A stretch of 64,000 nt of DNA, taken from contig CM033396.1 in assembly GCA_019426215.1 (NCBI GenBank), positions 24,567,101-24,631,100 of the forward strand. The letters run 5' to 3'. Below, one piece after another: positions 12,214 to 23,217 of the stretch (position 1 is the first letter of the stretch; every line of letters starts with the position of its first letter). The DNA comes from Buddleja alternifolia (taxonomy: Eukaryota; Streptophyta; Magnoliopsida; Lamiales; Scrophulariaceae). Made by a program: the position numbers and the translations under genes. Under the pieces are notes generated by a model that saw only the letters and a program-made list of their open reading frames with translations, had not been told where the DNA came from and searched no databases.

Positions 12214-12398
12214 AAAAAAAAAAAAAAAAAACCATAAGCTATATTCTAATAATATAAAAGAGCAGCAACTCTTATCTTATTCCTTATTCTAAAATCAGCC
12301 GTGCCTATCATACTTCTTCCACTAACATTGCAAAACTTTCTAAGCATAGAGCTTTTCACCAATAGAAAGCTCATCACACTTCCGCTACTACTCCAACA
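12214..12398 (+). repeat. Partial LTR (R-U5-like) with A-run
   Basis: An A-run (about 12214-12231) leads into CCATAAGCTATATTC, which matches the downstream half of the LTR (as in 12794-12960) up to the terminal CCAACA. It starts near where transcription should begin, roughly 35-45 bp after the LTR TATAAATAG, so it resembles an R-U5 strong-stop product. That origin is inference. Confidence 0.65.
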
Positions 12399-12582
12399 AA
12401 TTGCCACTGTTGTGTTATTTTTCTTATCAATGATTTTGCATTTATTATTATCAAAATTTACCGAATAACCTTTTTCTAAGAGTTGACCAACACTTAATAA
12501 ATTTGTAGCTAGATTCGGCACGTAAAGAACATCATGGATAAATTTCTTTTTACCTTGCCTAGTGCGGACAACAATGACACCA
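12399..12582 (-). pseudogene. Inverted gag/protease fragment
   Basis: Reverse complement of about 11626-11806, the protease segment with LYVPNLATNLLSVGQL. On the left it joins a U5 end (CCAACA) and on the right a U3 end (TGTTAG). Both LTR termini therefore abut the same internal segment, as expected for self-integration. Confidence 0.75.
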
Positions 12583-12960
12583 TGTTAGAATTAATTTGTA
12601 ATTTTCAAGAAATGTGTAGAACAATCTTGATAAATGTACCTAAGAAATATCTAGTAGTCTAAGAAAAATCTAGTATGTGGTGGACTAAGAAATATCTAGA
12701 ATATACATTTCCCAACCACCTCATTTCTAGATGTATCTATTGATCACTATAAATAGAGGTGTACCATGCAACTTGTATGTAAGCAAAAAAAAACCATAAG
12801 CTATATTCTAATAATATAAAAGAGCAGCAGCTCTTATCTTATTCCTTATTCTAAAATCAGCCGTGCCTATCATACTTCTTCCACTAACATTACAAAACTT
12901 TCTAAGCATAAAGCTTTTCACCAATAGAAAGCTCATCACACTTCCGCTACTACTCCAACA
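12583..12960 (+). repeat. LTR copy C of copia composite (forward)
   Basis: 378 bp, TGTTAG to CCAACA, same length as copy A in inverse orientation. TATAAATAG at 12748-12756 is the probable LTR promoter element. Followed at once by the target duplication CAATC (12961-12965). Confidence 0.88.
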
Positions 12961-13063
12961 CAATCCACTTATAAACTATCCCATAACTAAACTAACTAGG
13001 ATTTCTAATAAGATGAGAGTTCAATTGGTAAGGTAACTCAACTATGCAAGGTTTCTCCTACAG

Positions 13064-13081
13064 ATATATATATATATATAT
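13064..13081. repeat. (AT)n microsatellite
   Basis: Nine AT units upstream of the MITE at 13140. Confidence 0.9.
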
Positions 13082-13139
13082 GCGCCACAAACCTAGCTAG
13101 CTCTCATCATATGATCATATCTTATAAAAAATCGAACAA

Positions 13140-13624
13140 GGGAAAATTGCACTTTACGTCCCATAACTTTGTCCGAATTCAATTTTAGTCCCTCTCGTTA
13201 CAAAAATATCACATTGAGTCCCATATCTTACAAAAAATCTCATTGTTGGTCACAGCCGTCAATTTTCGTCAATTTTTAACGGCAGATGGCATGTGCCTTG
13301 CACATGGGCTGTTAGTCAAAGCTTTGACCGTGATATGCACCTAATTTAGGCTCCAAAACAAGGGATAATTGCAAAAAAGGCCCCCAACTTGTAATTATCC
13401 CTTGTTTTGGGGCCCAAATCAAGTGAATATCATGGTCAAAAGCTTTGACTAACGGCCCATGTGCAAGGCACATGCCATCTGCCGTTAAAAATTGACGAAA
13501 ATTGATGGATGAGACCAACATTGAGATTTTTTGTAAGTTATGGGACTCAATGTGATATTTTTGTAACAGGTAGGACCAAAATTGAATTCGGGCAAAGTTA
13601 TGGGATGTAAAGTGCAATTTTCCC
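13140..13624. mobile_element. Mutator-type foldback MITE next to NAC gene
   Basis: 485 bp that is almost wholly a hairpin: GGGAAAATTGCACTTTA at the left pairs with TAAAGTGCAATTTTCCC at the right and pairing continues for about 200 bp per arm. A perfect 10-bp duplication AATCGAACAA flanks it (13130-13139 and 13625-13634). No transposase. It ends 49 bp before the ATG of the broken NAC gene, so it lies in that gene's 5' leader or proximal promoter. Confidence 0.9.
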
Positions 13625-13673
13625 AATCGAACAAGGATAAGCAGAGAGAGAGAGCGAGAAGTTGATCGAGATT

Positions 13674-14916
13674 ATGGACGTCCTTGCATGTTTTCGATTT
13701 GTACCCACCGAGGAGGGATTGATCAGCTGATCATACCTCTTGAAAAAGGCATTGGGGTTGCCACTTCCAAGTAATCACATACTGGAAAAACATCTTTACG
13801 GTAAAAAAGCTAGTCCGTGGGATGTTTTGAGCGACATTAGTGAGGCGTATTGGGATATTCACTTTCCAGTGAATCAACACGATGAAAAGGAAATAAAGAA
13901 AGTAAATAAAACGATTTATGTTTTCACGAGATTGCACAGAGTTAGCGGACGTATTCGCATTCCAAGATTCGCTGGATGTGGAACATGGAAAGGACAGACA
14001 GTTGCTAGAAAAATCTGTAACACTTCCACTGGACAAGAAATCGGGTTGATGAAGATGTTTACATTTATTTCTAATAATAACGGATTGATGGAAGATCACT
14101 GGAATATGCACGAGTATTCACTTTCCGGGGTTTCGTTGAGTCATGATCTGAAAAACAAGGATTACGTCATATGTAGAATCACAAGAGAATTGTTGAGCAA
14201 GGAGAAGAAATGACATCAACCTATTACACGATTTCTTGATCAAGAATATTCCAATGATGTTATTCCAATGGCCAAGAAAAGATCATTTCGGGAAGTTGAA
14301 AAAGAAGATGTAATATCATCATCATGTCACAAGATGCAGAAGAAGAAGAGGGCGGATCAGGACGAAAGCAACTCATCGTTTGAATGTTGTCCTATGTTGA
14401 CTTGAGAAAATCAGTTGGAATCAATAGCTCCTACGACTACCAATAGTAATGATGATTTCGATATTAATGAATTCTTGACACCACAGCCAGGGACGGAGCC
14501 GGGGGGGGGGGGGGGGGGGCGGTCGCCCCCCCTCAATTTTGAAAAATCATTTTTTTACCTTACAAAATTTTGATATTTGTATTTCGCCCCCCCTCAAAAT
14601 CAAAAAATATCATGTTTTTTCCCTTTATTTTGAGTTTGCCCCCCTCCAAACCCAAAATCTTGGCTATAATGAAAGAGATATAAGAGTATAAAGTATGTTA
14701 AAAGTTGTAATTGAACCTAGTTTCTTATTATATTTTTCTTCACAAATATAGCGTACCGTACGGCGGGGGGCTCCGCACCCCCCTTTCACTCCTTCGACTA
14801 TTTGCCAAAAAAAAATGTATATCTATATCACAATAATCTCGCCCCCCCCCCCCCCTCATTCACATTCCTGGCTCCGGCCCTGACCACAGCAAATCAATGC
14901 ACTAGAAGCCATTTAA
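13674..14916 (+). pseudogene. NAC-domain transcription factor pseudogene
   Basis: From ATG 13674 one reading frame carries a divergent NAC domain in a single exon. Visible are FRFVPTEEG (subdomain A), SPWDV (C), GCGTWKGQT (D), and WNMHEYSL followed by DYVICRITRE (E). NAC proteins are nuclear DNA-binding regulators. Three in-frame TGA codons interrupt it (13728-13730, 14211-14213, 14403-14405) with no frame change, and after the second the frame still reads a plausible NAC tail with a basic KKR/KKKR patch. A hAT MITE (14488-14882) sits in the last codons; without it and one duplication copy the frame ends at TAA 14914-14916. All three stops being TGA suggests CGA or TGG changes. Introns of other NAC genes are absent here, so retroposition or an intronless subfamily is possible. 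Confidence 0.75.
14488..14882. mobile_element. hAT-type MITE inside NAC pseudogene
   Basis: 395 bp with ends CAGGGACGGAGCC and GGCTCCGGCCCTG, an imperfect inverted repeat. A perfect 8-bp duplication ACCACAGC (14480-14487 and 14883-14890) marks it as hAT-like. Long G- and C-runs lie near both ends (14501-14519 and 14843-14855). No transposase. Confidence 0.88.
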
Positions 14917-15439
14917 TGATCTCCTCATTAATAGATGTTATTGAAATCGAGTACATCTTTGATTACGTTCGTTCATTCTTTCGGTTATGATGTAGATGAA
15001 TATTCCTTTAGATTTTTCTGATGTATCGTTAATTCATGGAAATCAAAGTGTTATGAATGTCTCCGGTCTTGTTATTTTTACATGTTCAAGTAGTATATTA
15101 ATCTTTCTAATGAAATATTAATGGAGGTTGTTTTTCCAGTTGGTTGTAGAATTGTGTTTGGGCGTTTATGATGAGGAAAAAACTTATTTTGAATAAACTG
15201 ATCATACATTTGAATCAGATACATCTCGTAATGTGATCTACGCATGGTTATATATATAGAAACCAGATGTATATATTAAAGTCAATGTAATCTTGGTTTG
15301 GCTATTATGATGATTTGGGTATTAGTTATATAAAAAATAGTTGTACATTTAGCTCAATTTTGTAATTTTGGTTTTTATAGTATTTTTTTTTAATTCAATT
15401 ATATTAAAACTGAAAAAAAATATTAAAAAAGAGAGGAAA
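14917..15439. other. Unassigned AT-rich spacer
   Basis: Probable 3' flank of the NAC pseudogene. No other gene signal or terminal repeat recognised. Confidence 0.5.
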
Positions 15440-15753
15440 AATCAACTTTCGCAACGGTTTGATAGCCGTTGTGGATAAGTGTATTTACGACTTATTTGCA
15501 ACTGTTTTTAGCCATTTTCTATAGGGGTCAAAATCACAATTTTGGCCTCTATTGACAACGGCTTCAAAGCCGTTGTTATAGGTGTGGTAAATACTTCCAC
15601 AACAGCAAAAAGCAGTTGTGGAAGTATTAGCAATCTTCACGGATACAATGACTAATAAGTCGTTGCAAAGTCGTTGCGGATAATTATTGACAATGCCTAT
15701 TCACTTAATGCAACTACTTTTGGCCTTTGTCAAAAATAATTTTTCTTGTAGTG
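15440..15753. mobile_element. CACTA-type element, one end
   Basis: The right end reads TTTTTCTTGTAGTG, the reverse of the CACTACAAGAAAA terminus of plant CACTA elements. Inside are the short inverted subterminal motifs typical of the group, such as GCCGTTG and CAACGGC (for example the palindrome CAACGGCTTCAAAGCCGTTG at 15557-15576). No matching left CACTAC end was found, so the element is truncated or its left boundary is eroded. Confidence 0.65.
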
Positions 15754-15791
15754 CCTTTAGCAATTCCCTTAACTTTTTTGTGAATGCAATT

Positions 15792-16195
15792 GGGTTAAAA
15801 AAAAAAAAAGGAGTAAAGACAATAACCCATCCGAACTTTTTGAGTTTTGTACTCTTTTATTCAAGTTTTTTTTTTACACTTTTTTATCTCAACTTCACGG
15901 TTTTTAAATTTTCTTATATATTAACATATTTCAACAGAATATTCCGCCGGAATTTCAACACATGTGGGGAGAGTGAGATAAAAAAGTGTAAAAAAAAAGT
16001 TTGGATAAAGAAGTGCAAAAAAAAAGGTTTAGATAAATAAGTGTAAAAAAAATAGGTTTGTTCATTCCGCCGGAATATGCTAATGTATAGAAAAGTCTAA
16101 AACCTTTAAAGTTGAGATAAAAAAGAGTTAAAAAACAAAGTTGCATCAAAATGCGTCAAAACTCGAAAAGTTCGAGTGAGTCACTGTTTTTAACC
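15792..16195. mobile_element. Foldback MITE, unassigned family
   Basis: Roughly 404 bp with arms of about 190 bp: GGGTTAAAAA on the left pairs with TTTTTAACC on the right, and both arms carry AACTTTTNGAGTTTTG and ATTCCGNCGGAAT-like blocks. The open frames here (15687-16040 plus, 15955-16149 minus) arise from the T-rich arms. No clear target duplication was identified. Confidence 0.65.
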
Positions 16196-17025
16196 AAATA
16201 ATAAAAAAAGTGTGCTGGTCAGATGGCTAGTGAAGCGGGTGAAAACTTTCATATAAGAGCACAGAAGTCCAACAAAATATGCATCAAATTGATTTATCTA
16301 TAAATTTCAACCTAAAGATGTAGGCAGTAAAAATCTTTACGATGTAGGCAAGTAATTTGAAGGTCCGTGGCGTGATAAACAGAAAAGTTTTCAAACATAT
16401 TCCGCTCCACAAGTTAAATAAACTTTGACCAATAGTAACAAATATGCTTAACTAAAGGGGGGAAGATTGGACTAAGAGTTTAATCATAATCTTCTATTTT
16501 GTCCTTGGAAATAAATAAGACAAGATTTGAAAGATGGGCTAATTGAAAATTCAGATAATGATGAGTTGAAGCAAGAATAATTTGGATGCCAACCCCACCA
16601 AACCTCTCAATTTCATTGCTGGTAATAATTTGGTTCTTGGGCAAGTAGCCTACCAGGCCACAACTATATCACATTTGCAGAATCTTCACAAAATACAAAT
16701 TTGTTCAAAATAATGTTGAATTTTCTGTCCGAGTATTCTCCATTAAGATGTCTTTGCGTATGAAGAATTAAAAATCAGTCCCTTTCAATAGTACATTTTT
16801 GTTAACCAAAACTCATCAATTGTCAATATTATTCCACCATATTTTCCCTATAAATTCTACGAAATCCCATTTCAAATAATATGTGTATCTAAATTTGGAA
16901 ATGCAGACAACACTGATTTCAAACATCTGCAAAAGGTATATATTTCAATTGTATTCTTAAGAGTTATATATTTCAAATGGCGCAATATTAACATTTTCCT
17001 TTTCTAACTCAGAGTTTGATTAAGA
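16196..17025 (+). promoter_or_regulatory. Upstream region of ASFT-like gene
   Basis: No other gene is seen. TATAAAT at 16849-16855 is placed about 175 bp before ATG 17026 and is the best TATA candidate, which would give a leader of roughly 140 bases. Other control sites cannot be identified by eye. Confidence 0.4.
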
Positions 17026-18952
17026 ATGGAGAATGGTAGCAGCAATGTGTTTGAACTAAGTGTGAAACAAGGGCAGCCAACTCTGGTTCCTCCAGCAGAC
17101 GAAACAAAGAAAGGCCTCTACTTCTTATCAAACTTGGACCAGAACATTGCAGTTATAGTTCGTACAATTTACTGTTTTAAATCAGAGGAGAAAGGCAATG
17201 AGGATGCTTTTGGAGTAATTAAGGATGCCCTGTCGAAGGTTCTCGTGCATTACTATCCGTTGGCGGGACGTCTCACGCTTAGCCCTGAAATGAAGCTTAT
17301 AGTGGATTGCACGGGGGAAGGAGCCGTGTTTGTTGAGGCTGAGGCTGAATGTGTACTTGAAGAATTAGGTGACATTACAAAGCCTGATCCTGTTACTCTT
17401 GGAAAGCTAGTTTATGATATTCCTGGTGCACAAAATGTACTACAAATACCCCCTCTGGTGGTTCAAGTAAGCATATTTCTACTTTTTTTACTTGAGATTA
17501 GGTTTTAAGCATTCTTAGCAAGAAAATCTTTCTACATTTACATTGGATATAAAGTTCTCTAAATGGCTAATCAATACAATTTTAAACATGCTTTTGCATC
17601 CTGAGGCCTCACATTTGAGGCCTAGCTAGGCTCATCCCTTAGGAACTAAGGGAGTGTTTGGAAACTCATTCCAAATGAACTTTTGGAGATAGAAGTCCAT
17701 TTGTAAAAGGGATATTTGTTTGCTAATTATATATTAATTAATAGAACTTTGGAATAAGTCACATATTCGGAAGTCCATTTTGGAAAAGTTATTAGCGACA
17801 TTTGGACTTTCCTTTTCCTGCACTTCTACTAGAAGAGAAGTTACATAACTGCATTTTCACCAAACACTTTACATTACTAAAAGCATTTAATGAATTGCTC
17901 ATTTTGTAAATTCATTTGAATGGATTTATTACTGGATAAAAACGCTCTCTAAATGATTCTATTTGGATAACACCATATGGATAGTCGTGATTGGTCTGAA
18001 GACCTTCTAAGACTATTCCAATACAAAGATGCCTAAAGTGATGAAGTATTAGTCCAACATGCTTAATTACTAAAAAGGTGAAATTTGGTTGCAGGTGACA
18101 AAGTTCAAATGTGGAGGTTTTGTTCTTGGATTGTGCATGAACCATTGTATGCTTGATGGGATTGGCGCCATGGAGTTTGTAAATGTTTGGGGCGAAACCA
18201 CAAGAGGCCTTCCACTTACAGTCCCTCCATTCATGGACAGAACAATCCTCAAAGCCAGAAATCCACCTAACTCAGAATTCCCCCACCAAGAATTTGCTGA
18301 GATCAAAGATGTATAAAACACTGCTGAACTATACAAACAAGAAATGCTTTACAAATCCTTTTACTTTGATTCTGACAAGCTCGAACACCTCAGGACAAAA
18401 GCCCTTGAAGATCAAACACTAGAAAAATGCACCACATTCGAGGCCCTCTCTGCTTTCGTTTGGAGAGCTCGAAGCGAGGCACTAAACCTGAAGCCTGATC
18501 AACAAATTAAACTGCTCTTTGCTGTTGATGGACGGTCTAGATTCGATCCCCCAATCCCAGAAAAGTTCTTTGGCAATGCTATTGTGCTAACGAACGCGCT
18601 CTGCAGTGCCGGTGAGCTAGTGGACAATCCGCTTTCGTTTACTGTCAAACTAGTTCGAGAGGCGGTTAAGATGGTGACGGATAGTTATATGAGATCAGCT
18701 ATAGATTATTTTGAGGCCACTCGGGCTAGGCCTTCTTTGGCTGGAACTCTTCTGATCACTATTTGGTCTAGGCTTTCGTTCCACACAACCGATTTCGGTT
18801 GGGGCGAGCCGGTTTTATCAGGGCCTGTGGCTTTGCCTGAAAAGGAAGTGATATTGTTCCTTTCTCATGGGAAAGAAAGGAAAAGCATTAATGTGCTTCT
18901 GGGATTGCCAGCTCCTGCCATGAAGAAATTTGAACAACTTGTGGAGATATAG
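17026..18952 (+). pseudogene. Omega-hydroxyacid/fatty alcohol feruloyl transferase (BAHD), one nonsense codon
   Basis: Exon 1 is 17026-17466, exon 2 18095-18952, joined in phase 0 through a GT-AG intron (GTAAGC donor, TTGCAG acceptor). The product, 432 codons if the internal stop is counted, closely resembles plant omega-hydroxypalmitate O-feruloyl transferase (ASFT/HHT), a cytosolic BAHD enzyme that moves feruloyl from CoA to long-chain omega-hydroxyacids and alcohols for suberin. The catalytic HxxxD motif is HCMLD (residues 164-168) and the structural DFGWG is residues 380-384, both intact. A TAA at 18314-18316 (codon 221) cuts the frame after HxxxD, so only half a BAHD fold would be made. 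The frame is open before and after, so this is a single recent change, an assembly error, or a segregating null allele. A 216-bp MITE-like piece lies in the intron. Confidence 0.85.
17653..17868. mobile_element. Small MITE-like element in ASFT intron
   Basis: Ends AGTGTTTGG and CCAAACACT form an inverted repeat 216 bp apart, of the GTGTTTGG type common to plant hAT-like MITEs. No convincing target duplication seen, so the boundaries are tentative. Confidence 0.4.
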
Positions 18953-19414
18953 GAATATGGTGTATTTATCTACTATTCTTCTTAGTGATTGTCCCCCTTT
19001 CATCCCCTGGCTGTCTTCATGTGTCTCTGTCATTTGAGTGTCAATTTATTGGTGAAATTTGTTTGAGTTGGATACTTAATATATTTGTATTGCTACAACA
19101 TGTGCTTTTAGAAAATCAGTAAAGGTTATTCCTTTTTTTTTTTTTTTTCGGGACTTTGAAGCGTGATTAATCTTCGTTCAAATAATAATTGCCCACTATA
19201 AATTTGCCCTGACATGGATGACAATTCACTTGCATCATAAAACATAAGTACCAACAGAATCTCCGAATAGCAATTTTGAGAACTTCCCCACATTAAACAA
19301 ACTTTATATAGCTTTGATGCACGGATAGACACAACATGATTTGGACACGTGGCACATTAATTCTTGTATATTGTATAATTGGAAATCATATGTAAATGCA
19401 CCAATAATCTATTC
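18953..19414. other. 3' flank of ASFT-like gene
   Basis: Probable 3' untranslated and flanking sequence; T-run at 19132-19148. No other gene seen. Confidence 0.45.
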
Positions 19415-19425
19415 TATTATTATTA

Positions 19426-19474
<49 letters not shown>

Positions 19475-19475
19475 C
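19415..19475. repeat. (ATT)n microsatellite
   Basis: About twenty TTA/ATT units interrupted by ATC. Confidence 0.95.
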
Positions 19476-20405
19476 ATCTTATAAAAATTTGGGTGGTTTC
19501 TTGAAACTTTTGATGTATCTAATATATCCCTATGTAGTTCATCTTTTTAGTGGCAAAAGAGTCCAATAATAAATTAAAAAAAAAATTTAAGTATCTAAGA
19601 TGCACAATTACATTAGGATTTCATAATGAAAGTACATGTAAATAATACTAAGATGTAGAGGTGCATAAGGTTACTCCTACTTATTTATTTACTAGAAGAA
19701 GAAGATAAAAAAAATCTATATATATGTGTATATATGTATACACATTTCCAACAAAGTTTTTTTTTTTCCAATTTGATTTACCCTATTAAAAATAAAGTTT
19801 TTATTGTTTAAGCATCTCTTATGCCCTATAATTCAAACAAAACTTTGATACAACATTTTACTCTTTTTATTTAAAATATAAATTTAATGACGAGTGTACG
19901 ATCAACTGGTAAAATGCACATTTTTTAGGTAAGGGGAAAAAGTGCACGAGTCTCAAAGTAATTAAATTTCTTATTTGTGGTTTACTATACCGGAAACGAA
20001 ATTTGGGGGTATTGTACAAAATAAAATTCAAAGGTCATGATGTCGAATGCAAATTTTTAGAAAACAGAAAAAGAGGCAAAGTTTTCGATTGGTGATTGTC
20101 AGTAAATGTGGATTCATGGTAACTGTTTGTAAGCTTCATAACCTTAACTCCCTTTTACTCTTTCTTCCAAATAATAATCAGATGTTGAGTTACATGAAAA
20201 CGCAACTATTTATTCATTAAAAAAAAAAGAAACGAAAATTAAAAAAGGTTAATTTGTTTGACCTTGACTTTTTTTTTTTTTTTTGCATTGATCAAAAACA
20301 TTGATTATCATTACAAAAGCTATGCAAAATATAATTTACCATTGTATAATATGTGGAATTACTAAGTCTGGTTAATGTATATTACAATGCAAAATAATTG
20401 TATAA
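19476..20405. other. Unassigned AT-rich spacer
   Basis: No gene or terminal repeat recognised; includes short TA-rich patches near 19714-19740 and a T-run near 20268. Confidence 0.5.
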
Positions 20406-20414
20406 TTTTTAGAA

Positions 20415-21193
20415 GGGAATTGTTAAAGGCACTCCAACTTTTGTTATTGGCACTCCGATTTTTGTTTCATTTTGCCAAAAGGACAAAATTGCCCTTCATT
20501 GTTTAGGAGAAAATTATTAAACACAATTTCTTTTACTCATATTAGATTTATTTAGTATAAAAATATTAAAATCAATTTTACATAGAAACATGAATTGAGA
20601 TAATGTAAAGAATGTTATTGGCATTTACATATTATCTCAAACTTCATCCTGCGATACTTAAATAAATTTATTGAAAAATAATAAAAAATCTACTTTATAT
20701 GTGTTTTTTTACCTCACAAAATAGAAATGTTTGGTTCTCCGTTGCTTTGAAATAATTTAAGATATTTGTCTTTCTAAAAAATTAGTTGATTATATATTTT
20801 CTACCATTTGTAATATTATTTTGTGTTTATACGTGATTTGTAGTGTCTTAAATTGAAATGGATGACAATGAATAAAAATATTTCTAATTAATTTTTGAGG
20901 TCATAAGGTACATGTAAAAAGAAATTTCGTATTATGTTTCGATAAAGTTATCTAAATAGTGTAGGATGAAGTTTGATGTCAAAATGTAAATGCCAATGAC
21001 ATTCATTATCTTCATTCATGTTTCTACATAGACTTGATTCTCATATGTTTAAACTAAATACATTTAATATGAGTAGAAGAAATTATCTTTAATAATTTTT
21101 TCCTATACAATGAAGGGCCCTTTTGTCCTTTTGACAAAATAAAATAATAGTTGGAGTGCCAATAACAATAGTTGAAGTGCCTTAACAACTCTC
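20415..21193. mobile_element. Mutator-type foldback MITE
   Basis: Ends GGGAATTGTTAAAGGCACT and AGTGCCTTAACAACTCTC pair, and similarity between arms continues for about 200 bp with AGGACAAAA and GCCCTTCATTG blocks in both. A perfect 9-bp duplication TTTTTAGAA flanks it (20406-20414 and 21194-21202). 779 bp, no transposase. Confidence 0.87.
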
Positions 21194-21202
21194 TTTTTAG
21201 AA

Positions 21203-21871
21203 GTATGTTCACACTAACTTTTAATAATAACACATTAATTAACTCTTTCATTATATTTGATTATATAGTATTAGTTAATGTGATATATATATATATGACC
21301 ATATATATTTATAATATACCATTTATCCTATATTATAGATCATGTTATAAATTATTTGAAAATCTGAACTTTAATTGATATTTTTTAAATTTATTATACA
21401 CTTGCACCATGAAATACACCACTTAAAATACATCACTTAAAATCATAAAAAATGCAGTTGCTTTAGGGAATAGAAAAGGCAAAAAGGAAAAGACTACATA
21501 GATATCAAATTTGTGAACCAAAATGTAGATACAATTGCAAGGAGACAAAGAAGTTAAAGAAAGAAAAGAAGAGGAAAGTATATGATCCATAAAAAATAAA
21601 CAAGAGAATGAATAAATGAAGTATGAATTTGCATAAGAATTTATTTATTTCCATTATTATCTAGGTTTTAATTTTCAATAAACCTAATTCTTTTTTATAT
21701 TAATTTAGTCTTTCATGTCAATTAATTCAAATAATCTTGATTTATTGAATAATGGTTAAATTAGTTATATTATATTAAGCTTTGATTAAATGAAATTTTT
21801 AAATTAAACAATATCGATTATGCACGTGTTGTTTACTAGTCATATAAATATATCACACACTTCGAGGATTA
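21203..21871. other. Unassigned AT-rich spacer
   Basis: Very AT-rich with TA repeats near 21282-21296. No gene seen. 21872-21876 (CGAAT) is the target duplication of the next element. Confidence 0.5.
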
Positions 21872-21876
21872 CGAAT

Positions 21877-22626
21877 TGTTGTTTCAAAACTTCACAAACG
21901 TATCAAATTGATAATAACAAAGAAAGATTATATCGAGGCGAGAGAGAACTCTCTATCCTTAACACTAAATTGCCCCGCCTTGGTGGTACGAGTTCTTGCA
22001 ACAAGTGTCCCAAGATACAACGATATTCTTTTTCTGAAGATTAAACCACTTCAATTTCAGAAAACTACGAACTTAATTTACTGTTGAAATCTCAAGAAAA
22101 AGATGAAGATGGTTTTACAAAACTCAAGAACACTTAGAGAGAAATATGTTGTGTTTTGAGTTGGTGTGTTTCAAAATGGTTGGAATGGTTGCTATTTATA
22201 GGCAAAATCCATTTCCATAAGAATCAATCCACACCATCCATTTCTAAGATCAAATCTTAGCCATCCAAGATGCTCCACCACCTTGAAGTGCTCATATGTC
22301 ATTCATGATGTATTCATGACATATTTTCCATTAAAATGTGTTGTGTCATTCATGATATATGCATGACATATTAAATAAAATTATATCAAAATATGGGATA
22401 CACAATTCAAACCCTTCAATTTAGCACTTAATTTCTCATTCGTTCCGATTAGAGAAATTCGAAATGCTACACTCATCTACTCGGAACGTAGATTAAGATT
22501 ATCCAATAATCTTAAGTATCCCGGATACTAACGGCGTTCGAATTTCGTACTCAACCACAAGTATCCCGGATACTAACGGCGTTCGAATTTCGTACTCAAC
22601 CACAATTTGTACCATTTTATCCAACA
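21877..22626 (-). repeat. 3' LTR of Tork-like element
   Basis: 750 bp, plus-strand ends TGTTGTTTC and ATCCAACA. Contains two 45-bp tandem units (22514-22558, 22559-22603), each with TATCCCGGATACTAACGGC. The small open frame at 21820-22044 is not a gene. Confidence 0.9.
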
Positions 22627-22640
22627 ATCCCCCGCACGAA
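22627..22640 (-). promoter_or_regulatory. Polypurine tract of Tork-like element
   Basis: On the minus strand CGTGCGGGGGAT lies directly before the 3' LTR, the expected plus-strand primer position. Confidence 0.7.
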
Positions 22641-23217
22641 TGAAATTAATGCAATGCATGCTCTTGAGATTTCGATTGAAAGTTTATCACATCAAAAGAG
22701 GTAGCTTTTGGCTTTGAACCTTTCCTAGTGAAATATCATCGGATTTACTAGGCTCTCCAATGAACGTGATGTCTTGAATTGGTCAGCCGTTCGTGTAAAT
22801 CTAGACAACAATATTCACATAATAAACTTTCAGCAGTTTTTCAGTTCTCACGGTTGGGTCCATTTTGGCCGTGACACCCCATCTTGGTTTCAGAAGTGTT
22901 TACATTTTACTCAATGTTGAGGCGGCCTACACCTCACACTTACATAGGTGACTTCCTAATTAAGAGTATCCTGCCATACTCCACTTCATTTAGACAGTAT
23001 AGGAATCATTAAAAGCCCGGCTTAACCTTTTGCTACAACTTGCAGGTTGCACTTCTTTATCCTAGGCAATGGGTTTAGAGTTTATTAATTAACTCTTAAG
23101 TGCCTCAATGAATGTTCACAACTTAGTTTTCCCATTGAACATATGATCTTAGGATCTCCAGTCAACATGGTTGGGTTTCCGCTGTGTCTATTCTTAAATT
23201 GTAGACTTTAATCCCAT
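22641..23217 (-). other. 3' untranslated part of Tork-like element
   Basis: Between the end of pol (stop at 23218-23220) and the polypurine tract. No open frame of note. Confidence 0.6.

Larger units (their letters stand above)
9352..12960. mobile_element. Rearranged Ty1/copia composite with inverted LTRs
   Basis: The unit begins with an LTR in reverse orientation (9352-9729) and ends with one in forward orientation (12583-12960), so both outer ends are the U5 terminus (CCAACA). A perfect 5-bp duplication CAATC (9347-9351 and 12961-12965) shows the whole block was integrated as one piece. Inside, in order: minus-strand RNase H (9737-10435), plus-strand primer site and gag (10445-11806), a second gag start (about 11830-12213), an A-run, an R-U5-like LTR piece, and an inverted gag/protease fragment. 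No integrase or RT core is present. Self-integration or template switching of cDNA before integration would explain this; that is inference. Confidence 0.8.

Noticed and set aside
13731..14111. Minus-strand open frame of 126 codons
   Set aside because: Antisense shadow of the NAC domain frame; no family signature.
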